From JABDQZ01 sp963801985 (lineage in GTDB: Bacteria; Pseudomonadota; Gammaproteobacteria; Chromatiales; Chromatiaceae), in NCBI GenBank assembly GCA_963801985.1, contig CAWDGV010000004.1, positions 1-64,000 of the forward strand: a DNA stretch of 64,000 nt, written 5' to 3'. Both the position numbers and the translations under genes were made by a program. The notes beneath the pieces are model-generated. The model ran no database searches and was not told where the DNA came from. It saw nothing but the letters and a program-made list of their open reading frames with translations. Of this stretch, positions 38,166 to 47,051 are shown one piece after another. Each line of letters starts with the position of its first letter. Positions within the stretch are counted from its first letter, which is position 1.

Positions 38166-38816
38166 TCATGGTTTTACCAGCCAACCCGCGACCTGGCGAA
38201 GATCATCGACACAATCCAGGGCACCATGGTTCAAAAGATGCTCCCTGGGATGCACACCGTAAGTTACACCCAAAGCATCAGTGCCGGCATTACTGGCCAT
38301 TAACATATCGTATTCTGTATCACCGATCATCAGTGTTTTTGTTACATCTGCACCAGTAAATTCCATAATTTCCTGCAGCATTTGTGGATGAGGCTTGGAA
38401 AAGGTTTCATCGGCACAACGCGTGACGTGGAATACCTCGCCAAGCCCGGTTTTTGCCAGCACATGCTCCAGGCCACGACGACTTTTCCCGGTGGCAACAG
38501 CCAGCAGATAGCCTTCGGATTCCAGTTGCCTTAACAGTTCTTCAGCACCTGCAAACAAGGTTTCCGGCGTAGGCTCGTCACCCAGAAAATGGTGTCGGTA
38601 TTGCTGTGCAACACGTTGCACTTCCTGCTCGTCGGTGATATTAAAAAGCCTCGCCATTGCTTCATGCAGTCCCAGGCCAATTATCTGCTTGGCCTCATCA
38701 TACTCGGGTACCACCAGGCCCAGGTCCGTGGCAGCCGCCTGTGTGCAGGCAACAATTTTTGCCACTGAATCCATCAAAGTGCCATCCCAGTCAAAAACAA
38801 TTAATTCATATTTCAT
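38166..38816 (-). CDS. HAD-family hydrolase (Gph-like phosphatase)
   Basis: The 216-residue haloacid dehalogenase-type phosphatase has motif I FDWDGTLMDS with nucleophile Asp at residue 9, motif II VATGKSRRGL, motif III Lys near KPHPQM and motif IV GDTEYDMLMA. Phosphoglycolate or nucleotide phosphates are typical substrates; the true one is unknown. Its ATG overlaps the rluC stop by four bases, so the two are coupled, a frequent pairing in gammaproteobacteria. Confidence 0.9.
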   Translation of the reverse strand: MKYELIVFDWDGTLMDSVAKIVACTQAAATDLGLVVPEYDEAKQIIGLGLHEAMARLFNITDEQEVQRVAQQYRHHFLGDEPTPETLFAGAEELLRQLESEGYLLAVATGKSRRGLEHVLAKTGLGEVFHVTRCADETFSKPHPQMLQEIMEFTGADVTKTLMIGDTEYDMLMASNAGTDALGVTYGVHPREHLLNHGALDCVDDLRQVAGWLVKP

Positions 38817-39760
38817 GCGCGTAAGACCGCCAGAATGCGCTCAAGTTCGTCATCCAGTGGCGCCTGGAAATTCATCGTTTTTCCTGTTTCAGGATGAACA
38901 AACGCCAAACGGTAAGCATGCAGAAAGAGTCTATGCAGACCCTGTTCGCGGTAACGCCTGTTTGCAAAGTCATCGCCATACTTCAAATCACCAATTATGG
39001 GCGTGCCTGCATAGGCCAGGTGAACCCGGATCTGGTGGGTACGCCCGGTTACCAGGGTGGCTTCAACCAGCATGGCATCATTGAATTTTTCCAGGATTTT
39101 GAAATAGGTCAGCGCCTGTTTACCTGTCGGATCGACCTGTACCATGCGCTCACCACTCCTTAAAGCATTCTTCTTCAGCGGTGCATCAATTTTTATTTGG
39201 GTTTTTCTCCCCCAGTTGCCGTAAACGAGAGCCAGGTATTTTTTCTCGATCATATCCTCTCTTTGCAACTCGTGAATCATTTTCAATGCATTACGTCGTT
39301 TCGTAATGATCAGACAACCCGAGGTTTCCCGGTCAAGTCGATGGGCAAGTTCAAGATGCTGTTCCTGCGGTCGCATGGACCGCAATGTTTCGATGACACC
39401 AAAACTGATCCCGCTCCCCCCATGCACCGCCATACCGGATGGCTTGTTCAACACGATTAACTGCTTGTCCTCGTATAAAACTGTCTCATCCAGTTTTTGC
39501 TTCAAAGCTGGAAATGGCGTCTGACTCTGGGTGGGTGTTTGCCGCACGGGCGGAATTCTCACAACATCGCCGCCGTTCAGTCGGTATTTGACATTGACCC
39601 TGCCCTTGTTGACCCGAACTTCACCTTTGCGGACGATTCGGTAGATGTAACTGCGGGGAACACCCTTGAGTGTTCGCAATAGAAAATTATCCAGGCGCTG
39701 CCCTTCAAATTCATTTTCTATCGTCACAAATCTGACTTTTTTTCCTGAAACATCCGACAT
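38813..39760 (-). CDS. rluC: 23S rRNA pseudouridine synthase RluC
   Basis: RluC modifies three uridines near the peptidyl transferase centre (955, 2504 and 2580 in E. coli numbering). The 315-residue protein has an N-terminal S4 RNA-binding domain (GQRLDNFLLRTLKGVPRSYI) and the RluA-family catalytic motif HRLDRETSGCL with the active-site Asp near residue 145. It is divergent from rne, the standard gammaproteobacterial arrangement, across a 375-base intergenic region. Confidence 0.95.
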   Translation of the reverse strand: MSDVSGKKVRFVTIENEFEGQRLDNFLLRTLKGVPRSYIYRIVRKGEVRVNKGRVNVKYRLNGGDVVRIPPVRQTPTQSQTPFPALKQKLDETVLYEDKQLIVLNKPSGMAVHGGSGISFGVIETLRSMRPQEQHLELAHRLDRETSGCLIITKRRNALKMIHELQREDMIEKKYLALVYGNWGRKTQIKIDAPLKKNALRSGERMVQVDPTGKQALTYFKILEKFNDAMLVEATLVTGRTHQIRVHLAYAGTPIIGDLKYGDDFANRRYREQGLHRLFLHAYRLAFVHPETGKTMNFQAPLDDELERILAVLRA

Positions 39761-40135
39761 TTAGAAGACTTTTTTAGTAAATTCATGCATTGCTAAGTGG
39801 GAGTCAGGCTGATATATTCCGCGAAGTTCACTTGAAAATCAGGTATAGCCACCCTTGGGTCATCTATACGAATCTGATGGCATGACCACGATTATATAGA
39901 AAAAAAATCGTAAAAACTGCAATGGTCATGATTAGCAGGAACATTGAACAATCGCCCCGGTTTTTCCGGGTAAAACAGAATTAGCGCGTTAGCCCTGACA
40001 GGCCCTGAGTAAACGGTTTATCCAACCGCAGCTTACCACGGTAAGCCCACTGAATTGCAGACTCTGAAAAATTAAAAATAAAAAGAGTCGCATCTCCTCA
40101 GACACTGCTGGGACACGCCAGAACGAGCATACAAT
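39761..40135 (+). promoter_or_regulatory. rluC/rne divergent intergenic region and probable rne 5' leader
   Basis: No gene is visible in these 375 bases. They contain several potential hairpins: an inverted repeat CATGACCA / TGGTCATG at about 39880-39930 and CTTACC/GGTAAG near 40035. In E. coli the long rne leader lets RNase E autoregulate its mRNA; the position and length here suggest the same, but no homology can be shown by eye. A convincing promoter was not identified. Confidence 0.4.
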
Positions 40136-42898
40136 ATGAAAAGAATGTTAATTAATGCAACTCAGCAGGAAGAGTTGCGCGTTGCTATCGTTGATGGCCA
40201 GAAACTTTTTAACCTGGATATTGAAACAGCCGGCCGGGAACAGAAAAAAGCCAATATCTACAAAGCCAAAATCACCCGAATTGAACCCAGCCTGGAAGCC
40301 GCCTTTGTTGATTATGGCTCCACCCGACACGGATTCCTGCCTCTTAAGGAAATTTCCCGTCAATATTTTTCCGAGGCATCACTCAAGGCCGGCGGCCGCC
40401 CCAATATCCAGGAAGCTCTAAAAGAAGGCCAGGAACTGATTGTTCAGGTCGAAAAGGAAGAACGTGGCAACAAGGGTGCCGCCCTGACCACCTTTATTTC
40501 CCTGGCTGGTCGCTATCTCGTATTAATGCCAAACAACCCTCGCGCCGGTGGTGTCTCCCGCCGCATTGAAGGTCAGGATCGTACCGATCTTCGTGAAGCC
40601 ATGAGCCAGATGGAAATCCCTGATGGCATGGGCATGATCGTACGCACTGCCGGCATAGGCAAAAACACTGAAGAATTGCAATGGGACCTGGACTATCTTG
40701 TGCAGCTCTGGGGTGCCATTGATAAATCTGCCCAGAAAACTGCTCCATTCCTGATTTACCAGGAAAGTAACATCATTATTCGTTCGATTCGTGATCATCT
40801 GCGCAATGATATTGGTGAGATTGTTATTGATAACAAGGATACCTATGAACAGGCTTTGAACTTCATCAAGCAGGTCATGCCCCGTTATGAGCGCAAGCTC
40901 AAGCTTTACGATGATGAAGTACCGTTATTTTCCCGTTACCAGATTGAAAGCCAGATCGAGACAGTTTTCCAGCGTGAAGTCAGGCTACCTTCCGGTGGCG
41001 CCATCGTCATTGATCATACCGAAGCTTTAACTTCTATAGACATTAACTCGTCACGTTCAACCAAGGGCGCCGATATTGAAGAAACGGCGTTAAACACCAA
41101 TCTTGAGGCCGCTGACGAGATTGCCCGCCAGTTGCGCTTGCGTGACCTCGGTGGCCTTTTCGTTATTGATTTTATCGATATGACACCTTCCAAGCATCAG
41201 CGTGAAGTTGAAAATCGCCTCAAGGATGCCATGAAACAGGATCGTGCTCGTGTGCAGATTGGGCGGATTTCGCGATTTGGCCTACTGGAAATGTCTCGTC
41301 AGCGCCTGCGCCCCTCCCTCGGCGAAGCCAGCTTACAACTTTGTCCACGTTGTACGGGCCATGGCTTTATTCGTGGTGTGGAATCGCTGGCCCTGTCGAT
41401 CCTGCGTATCGTTGAAGAACAGGCATTAAAAGAAAATACGGGAAGAATCGTGGCTCAACTTCCCGTTGAAGTGGGTACTTTCCTGCTGAATGAAAAACGT
41501 ATCGCCATCCGTGATATTGAAAAAAGAAACAATGTTGATGTCATCCTGATTCCAAACAAATCACTGGAAACACCACATTACGAAATTGACCGCATTCGCC
41601 AGCATGAAGTAAACCCTGACGAAGAGTCCAGTTATAACCTGGCGACTGAAAAACAGGACCTGGAAGATGCTCGCACCTCGAATGCAAAACCGCAGGCTTC
41701 AGCTGAACCCGCTGTTAAACAGATAACGCCCAGCACGCCGGCTCCAGTGAGAGCACCTGCTCCAGTGAGAGCAGAAGAGCAACAGCCGACTGAAACTGGT
41801 TTCATCAAGCGTATCATTACCAGCATTTTCACCAGCAAGACTTCTGACAAAGAAGCGGAAGAAGCAGCAGAAAAAACTGAACAAAAAACCGACAACCAAC
41901 GCAAGCAACGCAGTGGTTCCGGCGGCAGGCGACCCTCTGGCAACCGCAACCGCAGTAACAACAGGAACCAGAAGCAAAGAAGACCAGCCTCTGGCAAAGC
42001 AGATCCCAGGAAAAAACCTGGCGAAGAGAAACAAAAAGCCTCTGAAGAAACCACTTCGGAACAGAAAAAAGAAACTGCCGGCAATGAAGAAAAAAGCAAT
42101 TCAGGTCAGCGTCGTCCCAGCAACCGCCGAGGTGGTCGCAGAAGAAGGGGCCCTGGACGTACAACCCAGGATGCTACGCGTGCCCAGGAAGGCGGGGAAA
42201 CGGCAGAAAAACCGGTAAAAACTGATTCCACTTCAACTGACCGAAGCGATCAAACTACTGATGATGCCAATCAACCAGCAGCCAAGGAAACAAAAAGTCG
42301 CCGGAGACCCTCTTCGAGAAAACCCAGGTCTACCCCTGCAAAGGAAGGACAGTTGGAAACTGCGCAAACACAGCCATCGACTCAGCCCGCTGCTGCGAGC
42401 GACAAGAGTGAAAAGCCTAAGCCTTCAGCACAGCCGCAGGAAGCACCAAAAGCTAAAGACACGGAGTCCAATGTAACCAAAAAAGAAACACCCAGCGAAG
42501 CTAAACCAGCACCAAAGGCAAGCGTGCCCAAGGAAGCTAGCGAAGCTAAACCAGCGCCAAAGGCAAGTGTGCCCAGCGAAGCTAAACCAGCGCCAAAGGA
42601 AAGTGTGCCCAGGGCCAGGGAAGCTAGCGAAGCCAAACCAGCGCCAAAGGCAAGCGCGCCCAAGGCAGCCAGCACAGTTAAACCAACACCAAAGGCAAGC
42701 GCGCCCAAGGCAGCCGAGGCAGCTAAACCGGCGCCAAAGGCAAGCGTGCCCAAGGCAGCCGAGGCAGCTAAACCAGCGCCAAAGGAAAGTGCGCCAAAGG
42801 CAGCCGAGGCAGCTAAACCCGTGCCCAAAGAAAGTGCACCCAGAGAAGTTAAGCCTGCCCCTGCGGTTAAAGAAACAACGGGAGAGAAAAGTGAGTAA
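40136..42898 (+). CDS. rne: Ribonuclease E
   Basis: This is the 920-residue endonuclease at the core of the RNA degradosome. The catalytic half (residues 1-520) starts MKRMLINATQQEELRVAIVDGQ. It has an S1 domain near 35-120, the DNase I-like metal site in IDINSSRSTKG (Asp near 303) and FVIDFIDM, and the Zn-link CPRC near residue 404. The C-terminal half is disordered: an arginine-rich RNA-binding stretch (residues about 590-690) and then Lys/Pro/Ala repeats (KPAPKASVPK, residues about 785-905). The degradosome-binding motifs of E. coli are not evident. Length is close to E. coli RNase E (1061), but with a different tail. It converges on the phosphatase gene. Confidence 0.97.
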   Translation: MKRMLINATQQEELRVAIVDGQKLFNLDIETAGREQKKANIYKAKITRIEPSLEAAFVDYGSTRHGFLPLKEISRQYFSEASLKAGGRPNIQEALKEGQELIVQVEKEERGNKGAALTTFISLAGRYLVLMPNNPRAGGVSRRIEGQDRTDLREAMSQMEIPDGMGMIVRTAGIGKNTEELQWDLDYLVQLWGAIDKSAQKTAPFLIYQESNIIIRSIRDHLRNDIGEIVIDNKDTYEQALNFIKQVMPRYERKLKLYDDEVPLFSRYQIESQIETVFQREVRLPSGGAIVIDHTEALTSIDINSSRSTKGADIEETALNTNLEAADEIARQLRLRDLGGLFVIDFIDMTPSKHQREVENRLKDAMKQDRARVQIGRISRFGLLEMSRQRLRPSLGEASLQLCPRCTGHGFIRGVESLALSILRIVEEQALKENTGRIVAQLPVEVGTFLLNEKRIAIRDIEKRNNVDVILIPNKSLETPHYEIDRIRQHEVNPDEESSYNLATEKQDLEDARTSNAKPQASAEPAVKQITPSTPAPVRAPAPVRAEEQQPTETGFIKRIITSIFTSKTSDKEAEEAAEKTEQKTDNQRKQRSGSGGRRPSGNRNRSNNRNQKQRRPASGKADPRKKPGEEKQKASEETTSEQKKETAGNEEKSNSGQRRPSNRRGGRRRRGPGRTTQDATRAQEGGETAEKPVKTDSTSTDRSDQTTDDANQPAAKETKSRRRPSSRKPRSTPAKEGQLETAQTQPSTQPAAASDKSEKPKPSAQPQEAPKAKDTESNVTKKETPSEAKPAPKASVPKEASEAKPAPKASVPSEAKPAPKESVPRAREASEAKPAPKASAPKAASTVKPTPKASAPKAAEAAKPAPKASVPKAAEAAKPAPKESAPKAAEAAKPVPKESAPREVKPAPAVKETTGEKSE
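42484..42866 (+). repeat. In-frame repeats in the rne C-terminus
   Basis: About nine copies of a 36-51 base unit encode variants of EAKPAPKASVPKEA (also KESAPKAAE, KASAPKAAS). Units are lysine-proline-alanine rich with occasional glutamate. The copies are similar at DNA level (GCTAAACCAGCGCCAAAGG recurs), suggesting recent expansion and possible length variation between strains. Confidence 0.85.
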
Positions 42899-42918
42899 CG
42901 GTTAACACCGTTATTCAC
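42891..42918 (+). terminator. Possible hairpin at the rne stop
   Basis: An 11-bp stem with one G-T pair (GTGAGTAACGG / CCGTTATTCAC, loop TTAACA) overlaps the rne stop codon. No T-run follows, so it may be a weak or bidirectional terminator between convergent genes. Confidence 0.35.
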
Positions 42919-42929
42919 AGGTTGACCAG

Positions 42930-43415
42930 TTAGCGCACCAGGTGCCGACGCCTGATGTCTTCCAACAGTCCCTTTGCTGCTGCATCTACCAGGTCAAACA
43001 CACGTTCAAAGCCTGCATCTCCTCCATAGTAAGGATCGGGCACTTCGCGTGTGCGCATTTCCGGGGCAAAATCCATGAACATGAATACACGCTCTTCCTG
43101 CCCGGACGGGCAAATTGACATCAGCGAGTGATAATTATCCTGGTCCATGGCAATCACGTAATCAAACTGGGCGAAATCTTCTGATTGTGCCTGCCTTGCC
43201 CTTAAATCACTCAGGTCAATGCCTCGGGATTCAGCCGTTTGCTGTGCCCTTTTATCGGGAGGGTTACCAACATGATAGGCATGGGTTCCGGCCGAATCGA
43301 TTTCGATTAACCCGGCAAGCTCTGCACTTGCAACCATGTTTCTAAACACACCATGAGCTGTCGGAGACCTGCAGATATTGCCCATGCACACAAAAAGAAC
43401 TTTAACTTTACTCAT
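42930..43415 (-). CDS. Low-molecular-weight protein-tyrosine phosphatase
   Basis: The 161-residue phosphatase has P-loop CMGNICRSPTA at residues 10-20 and the general acid loop DPYYG near residue 128. Members include Wzb/Etp (paired with tyrosine kinases that govern capsule export) and arsenate reductase-like proteins. No tyrosine kinase or polysaccharide gene lies next to it here, so its partner is unknown. It stands alone between rne (convergent) and a cold-shock gene. Confidence 0.92.
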   Translation of the reverse strand: MSKVKVLFVCMGNICRSPTAHGVFRNMVASAELAGLIEIDSAGTHAYHVGNPPDKRAQQTAESRGIDLSDLRARQAQSEDFAQFDYVIAMDQDNYHSLMSICPSGQEERVFMFMDFAPEMRTREVPDPYYGGDAGFERVFDLVDAAAKGLLEDIRRRHLVR

Positions 43416-43460
43416 TACACCTGTTGAAACAATTACAAAATATTAACAGTTATTGTATAC

Positions 43461-43488
43461 AAAAAAGGCGCAGTGGATACTGCGCCTT
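43461..43488 (-). terminator. Rho-independent terminator of the cold-shock gene
   Basis: On the minus strand a 10-bp stem (AAGGCGCAGT / ACTGCGCCTT, loop ATCC) is followed by TTTTTTG. It lies 27 bases beyond the cold-shock stop. The A-run on the opposite side is short, so it probably works mainly in the minus direction. Confidence 0.9.
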
Positions 43489-43514
43489 TACTGCGATCAA
43501 TTTATTATTACTGA

Positions 43515-43727
43515 TTATTGCGGGACAACTTCCTCAGCCTGCAAACCTTTGGCGCCATCAACCACTTTAAATGAAACGGCCTGGCCATCTTTTAATGAAC
43601 GAAAACCTTCAGACTTGATAGCACGAAAGTGGACAAAAACATCTGGACCGTTTTCCTGTTCAATGAAACCAAAACCTTTTTTGTCGTTGAACCATTTAAC
43701 GACACCAGAAACTAAATTATCAGACAT
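43515..43727 (-). CDS. Cold-shock-domain protein (CspA family)
   Basis: The 70-residue single-domain RNA/DNA chaperone has RNP1 KGFGFI and RNP2 VFVHF motifs, starting GVVKWFNDKKG. The start is ATG 43727, preceded by GAGGAAG eight bases upstream; the frame extends to 43778 but only with unrelated residues. Length and sequence match CspA/CspC/CspD proteins. Monocistronic, with its own terminator. Confidence 0.95.
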   Translation of the reverse strand: MSDNLVSGVVKWFNDKKGFGFIEQENGPDVFVHFRAIKSEGFRSLKDGQAVSFKVVDGAKGLQAEEVVPQ

Positions 43728-43966
43728 AACTTCCTCAAAATATTTAACTGCCAAATATACATTTGACCAAACAAACAATACGATGACTCAGGCATAGCCG
43801 ATTAACGTATTCACAAAATACACAGGTGAACCTGTGTAACCTGAACTATCTTAAAGAGATCAGGGTCCAAATCAGTATAGCATTCTGCACTATGACTGCC
43901 AGATCAATTGGTCTGCAAAAAGTACAGGTGAAGCAAAATTGCCATAAAAAAACGGATGATAAATGT

Positions 43967-44227
43967 ATGGAAATTTACGAGAAACTCGCAAAATTGATTG
44001 GCAAAAGCTTCTCATACCTGGACTGTAACTGGCTGCTCATAGAAATCCTGCCGGAACAGGACAGCCTGGTATTGCGCCGGCTTGACGCACAAAAACGGGT
44101 TCAGGCCAATCAATACGGTTCCGCTAACCGCTTCTGCAATGAAACACTCACCATGAAGATTTCCGGCCTGCAAGAACATGGCTACAGTGATGAAATTAAA
44201 ACACTGCTTACCGGCATCATTAAATAA
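43967..44227 (+). CDS. Small hypothetical protein
   Basis: The predicted product is 86 residues from ATG 43967 (MEIYEKLAKLIGKSFSYLDC). The reading frame stays open back to a GTG at 43826, but those upstream residues look noncoding. The protein is soluble with an Ile/Leu-rich core and a C-terminal helix (DEIKTLLTGIIK). I do not recognise a family. No separated Shine-Dalgarno is obvious. It precedes the diguanylate cyclase gene by 192 bases. Confidence 0.5.
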   Translation: MEIYEKLAKLIGKSFSYLDCNWLLIEILPEQDSLVLRRLDAQKRVQANQYGSANRFCNETLTMKISGLQEHGYSDEIKTLLTGIIK

Positions 44228-44365
44228 CCTGCAGCCGCGACGCCCTTACCAGGCGGCATTTTCTTGCCGCTCTTGATAACAACAACCTTTACCAATGGCG
44301 TCATTAAAATGACAAAACACACTAAAGCATGATTTAAGTACTTGTTTTTTATTTGTTATTTATTT

Positions 44366-44383
44366 TTGGCACGTGTTTCGCAT
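44366..44383 (+). promoter_or_regulatory. Sigma-54 promoter for the diguanylate cyclase gene
   Basis: The sequence TTGGCACG-N4-TCGCAT matches the RpoN consensus TGGCACG-N4-TTGCW at all but one position. The invariant GG (44368-44369) and GC (44380-44381) have the required 10-base spacing. The expected start site is about 44393, 27 bases before ATG 44420. A T-rich tract immediately upstream (TTTTTTATTTGTTATTTATT) could favour bending or IHF binding. Confidence 0.75.
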
Positions 44384-44419
44384 CTACAGGAAAAGTTTTT
44401 TCTGTAGAGAGATTTTCTG

Positions 44420-45340
44420 ATGAACACAATGACAAACAGCACTTCACCAAAACTGAGACTGGTTGAATCAGACGGAACTGCAAGATCTGTTCATTACAAC
44501 AATGCCAATCGCATGCCTGAAAGGGAAATGCGTTTAATGGAAAAACTGCAAACCACGCTGGAAATTGAGCAGTTAATCAACCATTTCTTCACAGAATCAA
44601 AACAAATTGTTGCTTTTGACGGTTTGGATTACCTGATGAGCGAACAGCAAATTTCACTTCGAATCGGCCAAAAAACCACCCATCGCTGTAGCTACGGCCT
44701 GAAAATTGAGAGCCAGGTGCTGGGCGATATGATTTTTTATCGGAAAAAACGCTTCCAGGAAAAAGAACTGAACCGTATTGAAATATTGCTCAGCTCATTA
44801 ATTTACCCTCTGCGAAATGCCATCCAGTACAAGAAAGCCCTGGATAGCGCATTCACAGACCCTTTGACCGGCGCACAAAACCGTGCCGCCATGGACCAGG
44901 CATTAACCCGCGAAATTGAACTTTCCCGCCGCCAGGATAATCCGCTTTCCATTATTCTGCTGGATGCCGATCACTTCAAGGCAATCAATGACACCTATGG
45001 TCACAGCCATGGTGACCAGGTCCTCAAAGCGATTGCCCAGGTTACCCGCCAGACGATCCGCCAGAGTGATGTACTTTACCGTTTTGGCGGTGAGGAGTTC
45101 ATGATTTTACTTGGACAGACTGACACTCATGGCGCCCGTCTTCTGGCCGATCGTATTCGTGAGAATATTGCCGCACTAGACATGATCAATGGCACTAAAG
45201 CAGAAGTCACGGTAAGCCTGGGGGTAACCACGCTGAGTGAGCATGACAGCAGTGAGTCTTTATTTGAGCGTGCAGATAAAGCCCTTTACCAGGCCAAAAA
45301 TGCTGGACGTAATAGAACCGTTACGATGATTGAGTCCTGA
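44420..45340 (+). CDS. Diguanylate cyclase (GGDEF domain)
   Basis: The 306-residue protein has a novel N-terminal half (residues 1-145) and a GGDEF domain (about 150-306). The active-site loop is FGGEEF near residue 228, with substrate-binding DPLTGAQNRAA near residue 145 and LLDADHFKAIND. GGEEF is a functional variant that makes c-di-GMP. I do not see a clear RxxD inhibitory site. No transmembrane segment or PAS/GAF signature is recognised in the N-terminal half. A sigma-54 promoter precedes it, which suggests control by a nitrogen-, flagellar- or biofilm-type activator. It ends exactly one base before the convergent rluB. Confidence 0.92.
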   Translation: MNTMTNSTSPKLRLVESDGTARSVHYNNANRMPEREMRLMEKLQTTLEIEQLINHFFTESKQIVAFDGLDYLMSEQQISLRIGQKTTHRCSYGLKIESQVLGDMIFYRKKRFQEKELNRIEILLSSLIYPLRNAIQYKKALDSAFTDPLTGAQNRAAMDQALTREIELSRRQDNPLSIILLDADHFKAINDTYGHSHGDQVLKAIAQVTRQTIRQSDVLYRFGGEEFMILLGQTDTHGARLLADRIRENIAALDMINGTKAEVTVSLGVTTLSEHDSSESLFERADKALYQAKNAGRNRTVTMIES

Positions 45341-46210
45341 TTACTTTTTTCCCGGATTTTTTCCCCAGGGAGATTTTCTGGCTTTTCCGGCAGGTTTGCC
45401 TCTTTGATATTTATCGCTGTGAGGCGCCTTTTTTGCCGGTTTTGGTTCCTTCATATCAACCAGTTCCAGCAGATGTTCGCGTTCCTTATTATCCAGGTCA
45501 CGCCATTGTCCGACTTTCACACTGCTGTCGAGAATAACAGAGCCAAACCTGACGCGCTTGAGCCGGTTGACCTTTGCTCCAACAGATTCCCACAAACGCC
45601 TGACTTCCCGCTTGCGCCCTTCCATGATGACAACATGGTACCAGCGGTTAATACCTTCACCACCGGATTCAACAATATCTTCAAAACGGGCAAAGCCGTC
45701 TTCCAGCTCAACACCGTTTACCAGCTTTTTCAGCATGTCTTCAGTGATCTCACCCATGACACGAACAGCATACTCCCGCTCAATCTGCTGGGCCGGATGC
45801 ATCAGACGATTAGCCAGCTCCCCGTCCGTTGTAAAAATCATTAGCCCGGCACTGTTAATATCCAGCCGGCCAATCGCTATCCAGCGTCCCCTGTCCAGCT
45901 TCGGCAGATTTGTGAAGACCGTTCGACGCCCCTCAGGGTCTGATCGCGTTACCATCTCACCTTCCGGCTTGTTATAAATGATTACGCGCCGTTCTACCTG
46001 GGCCAGGCGCTTATTACTCAAAGGCCTGTCATCCAGGCTCACCGAATCTTCTTCAGTGACACGGTCACCCAGCTTGGCCAGACGACCGTTGATTTTCAGT
46101 CGTCCTTCTGTGATCCATCTTTCAATTTCACGACGTGAGCCCAGCCCGGAAGCAGCCAGCTTTTTCTGCAGACGTTCACCCTGGAGTTCTCTTGGTTCAT
46201 TTTTTTTCAT
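45341..46210 (-). CDS. rluB: 23S rRNA pseudouridine synthase RluB
   Basis: The 289-residue enzyme modifies U2605 of 23S rRNA. An S4 domain begins RLQKKLAASGLGSRREIERW, and the RsuA/RluB catalytic motif is GRLDINSAGLM near residue 115. The C-terminal tail is Lys/Pro-rich (KPAKKAPHSDKYQRGKPAGK). It is last in the trpS-scpA-scpB-rluB operon; its stop abuts the convergent cyclase gene with no terminator in between. Confidence 0.95.
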   Translation of the reverse strand: MKKNEPRELQGERLQKKLAASGLGSRREIERWITEGRLKINGRLAKLGDRVTEEDSVSLDDRPLSNKRLAQVERRVIIYNKPEGEMVTRSDPEGRRTVFTNLPKLDRGRWIAIGRLDINSAGLMIFTTDGELANRLMHPAQQIEREYAVRVMGEITEDMLKKLVNGVELEDGFARFEDIVESGGEGINRWYHVVIMEGRKREVRRLWESVGAKVNRLKRVRFGSVILDSSVKVGQWRDLDNKEREHLLELVDMKEPKPAKKAPHSDKYQRGKPAGKARKSPWGKNPGKK

Positions 46211-46924
46211 TTAGGCCTGCTGATTCTGTTCAGGGTCTGGCTCTGCAATAGCTTCTTCAGTCTCTGCGTCTGTTTCAGATACGGCTACAGCTACATCAAC
46301 GCCAATCATTGAGTCAGTCGAATCCGTCGATTCTGTCTGTGTTTTTTGACCTTCAAGCCTGTCCGGGTCGGGCAATTCCAATTCCTGGTTAATAGAATCC
46401 AGATCACGGATTTCAGCCAGGCTGGGCAAATCATTCAGACTTTTGAGGTTGAAATAATCAAGGAAAATCCGGGTGGTTGCATAAAGAGCCGGTTTACCAG
46501 GAACATCACGATGTCCTACTACACGCACCCATTCACGTTCCTGTAGCGTTTTGACAATATTCGAGCTTACACTGACACCGCGTACTTCCTCGATTTCACC
46601 ACGGGTTATGGGCTGACGATAAGCAATCAAGGCAAGCGTCTCCATCAGGGCGCGTGAATAACGTCCCGGCTTTTCATCCCATAAACGTGATACCCAGTCG
46701 GCATATTCAGCACGAACCTGGATACGCCAGCCACTGCCGGTTTCGATAAGCTCCATGCCACGACCATCATAGTCACCAGACAATTCATCAAGAACAGCAC
46801 GCAAATCTTTTTTATCCGGCAAGGCTTCTTCATCAAAAAGTTGCAATACCTGGTCAAGCGACAAGGAACCACCCGTCGCCAGCAAAGCAGCTTCAACAAT
46901 ACATTTTAATTTTTGATTATCCAT
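46211..46924 (-). CDS. scpB: Segregation and condensation protein B
   Basis: ScpB (237 aa) forms a kleisin-kite complex with ScpA and SMC for chromosome condensation. Two winged-helix domains are seen (LKCIVEAALLATGGSLSLDQ, and LALIAYRQPITRGEIEEVRG). The C-terminus is acidic and Thr/Glu-rich (STDSTDSMIGVDVAVAVSET). It abuts rluB at the stop/start. Confidence 0.94.
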   Translation of the reverse strand: MDNQKLKCIVEAALLATGGSLSLDQVLQLFDEEALPDKKDLRAVLDELSGDYDGRGMELIETGSGWRIQVRAEYADWVSRLWDEKPGRYSRALMETLALIAYRQPITRGEIEEVRGVSVSSNIVKTLQEREWVRVVGHRDVPGKPALYATTRIFLDYFNLKSLNDLPSLAEIRDLDSINQELELPDPDRLEGQKTQTESTDSTDSMIGVDVAVAVSETDAETEEAIAEPDPEQNQQA

Positions 46925-47051
46925 TTAAATTAAACCCTTTAAAGCATAGAGGCTTTTGTTCTCAGACAAGACAAAATGTACGGAATGAGGGAGTTTATAC
47001 TTAATAAATGAACGATTGAGTACATTTTTAACGCAGTATAAGGACGAAAGA

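Noticed and set aside
41632..42099. Minus-strand open frame inside rne
   Set aside because: It is the reverse of a Lys/Arg/Gln-rich disordered region; no family or start signal.
42382..42918. Minus-strand Gly/Ala/Leu-rich open frame opposite the rne tail
   Set aside because: It is the reverse of the KPAPKA repeats; repetitive composition is enough to keep the frame open.
44384..44407. Hairpin CTACAG/CTGTAG before the cyclase as a riboswitch
   Set aside because: It lies mostly upstream of the expected sigma-54 transcription start and has no riboswitch-like conserved core.
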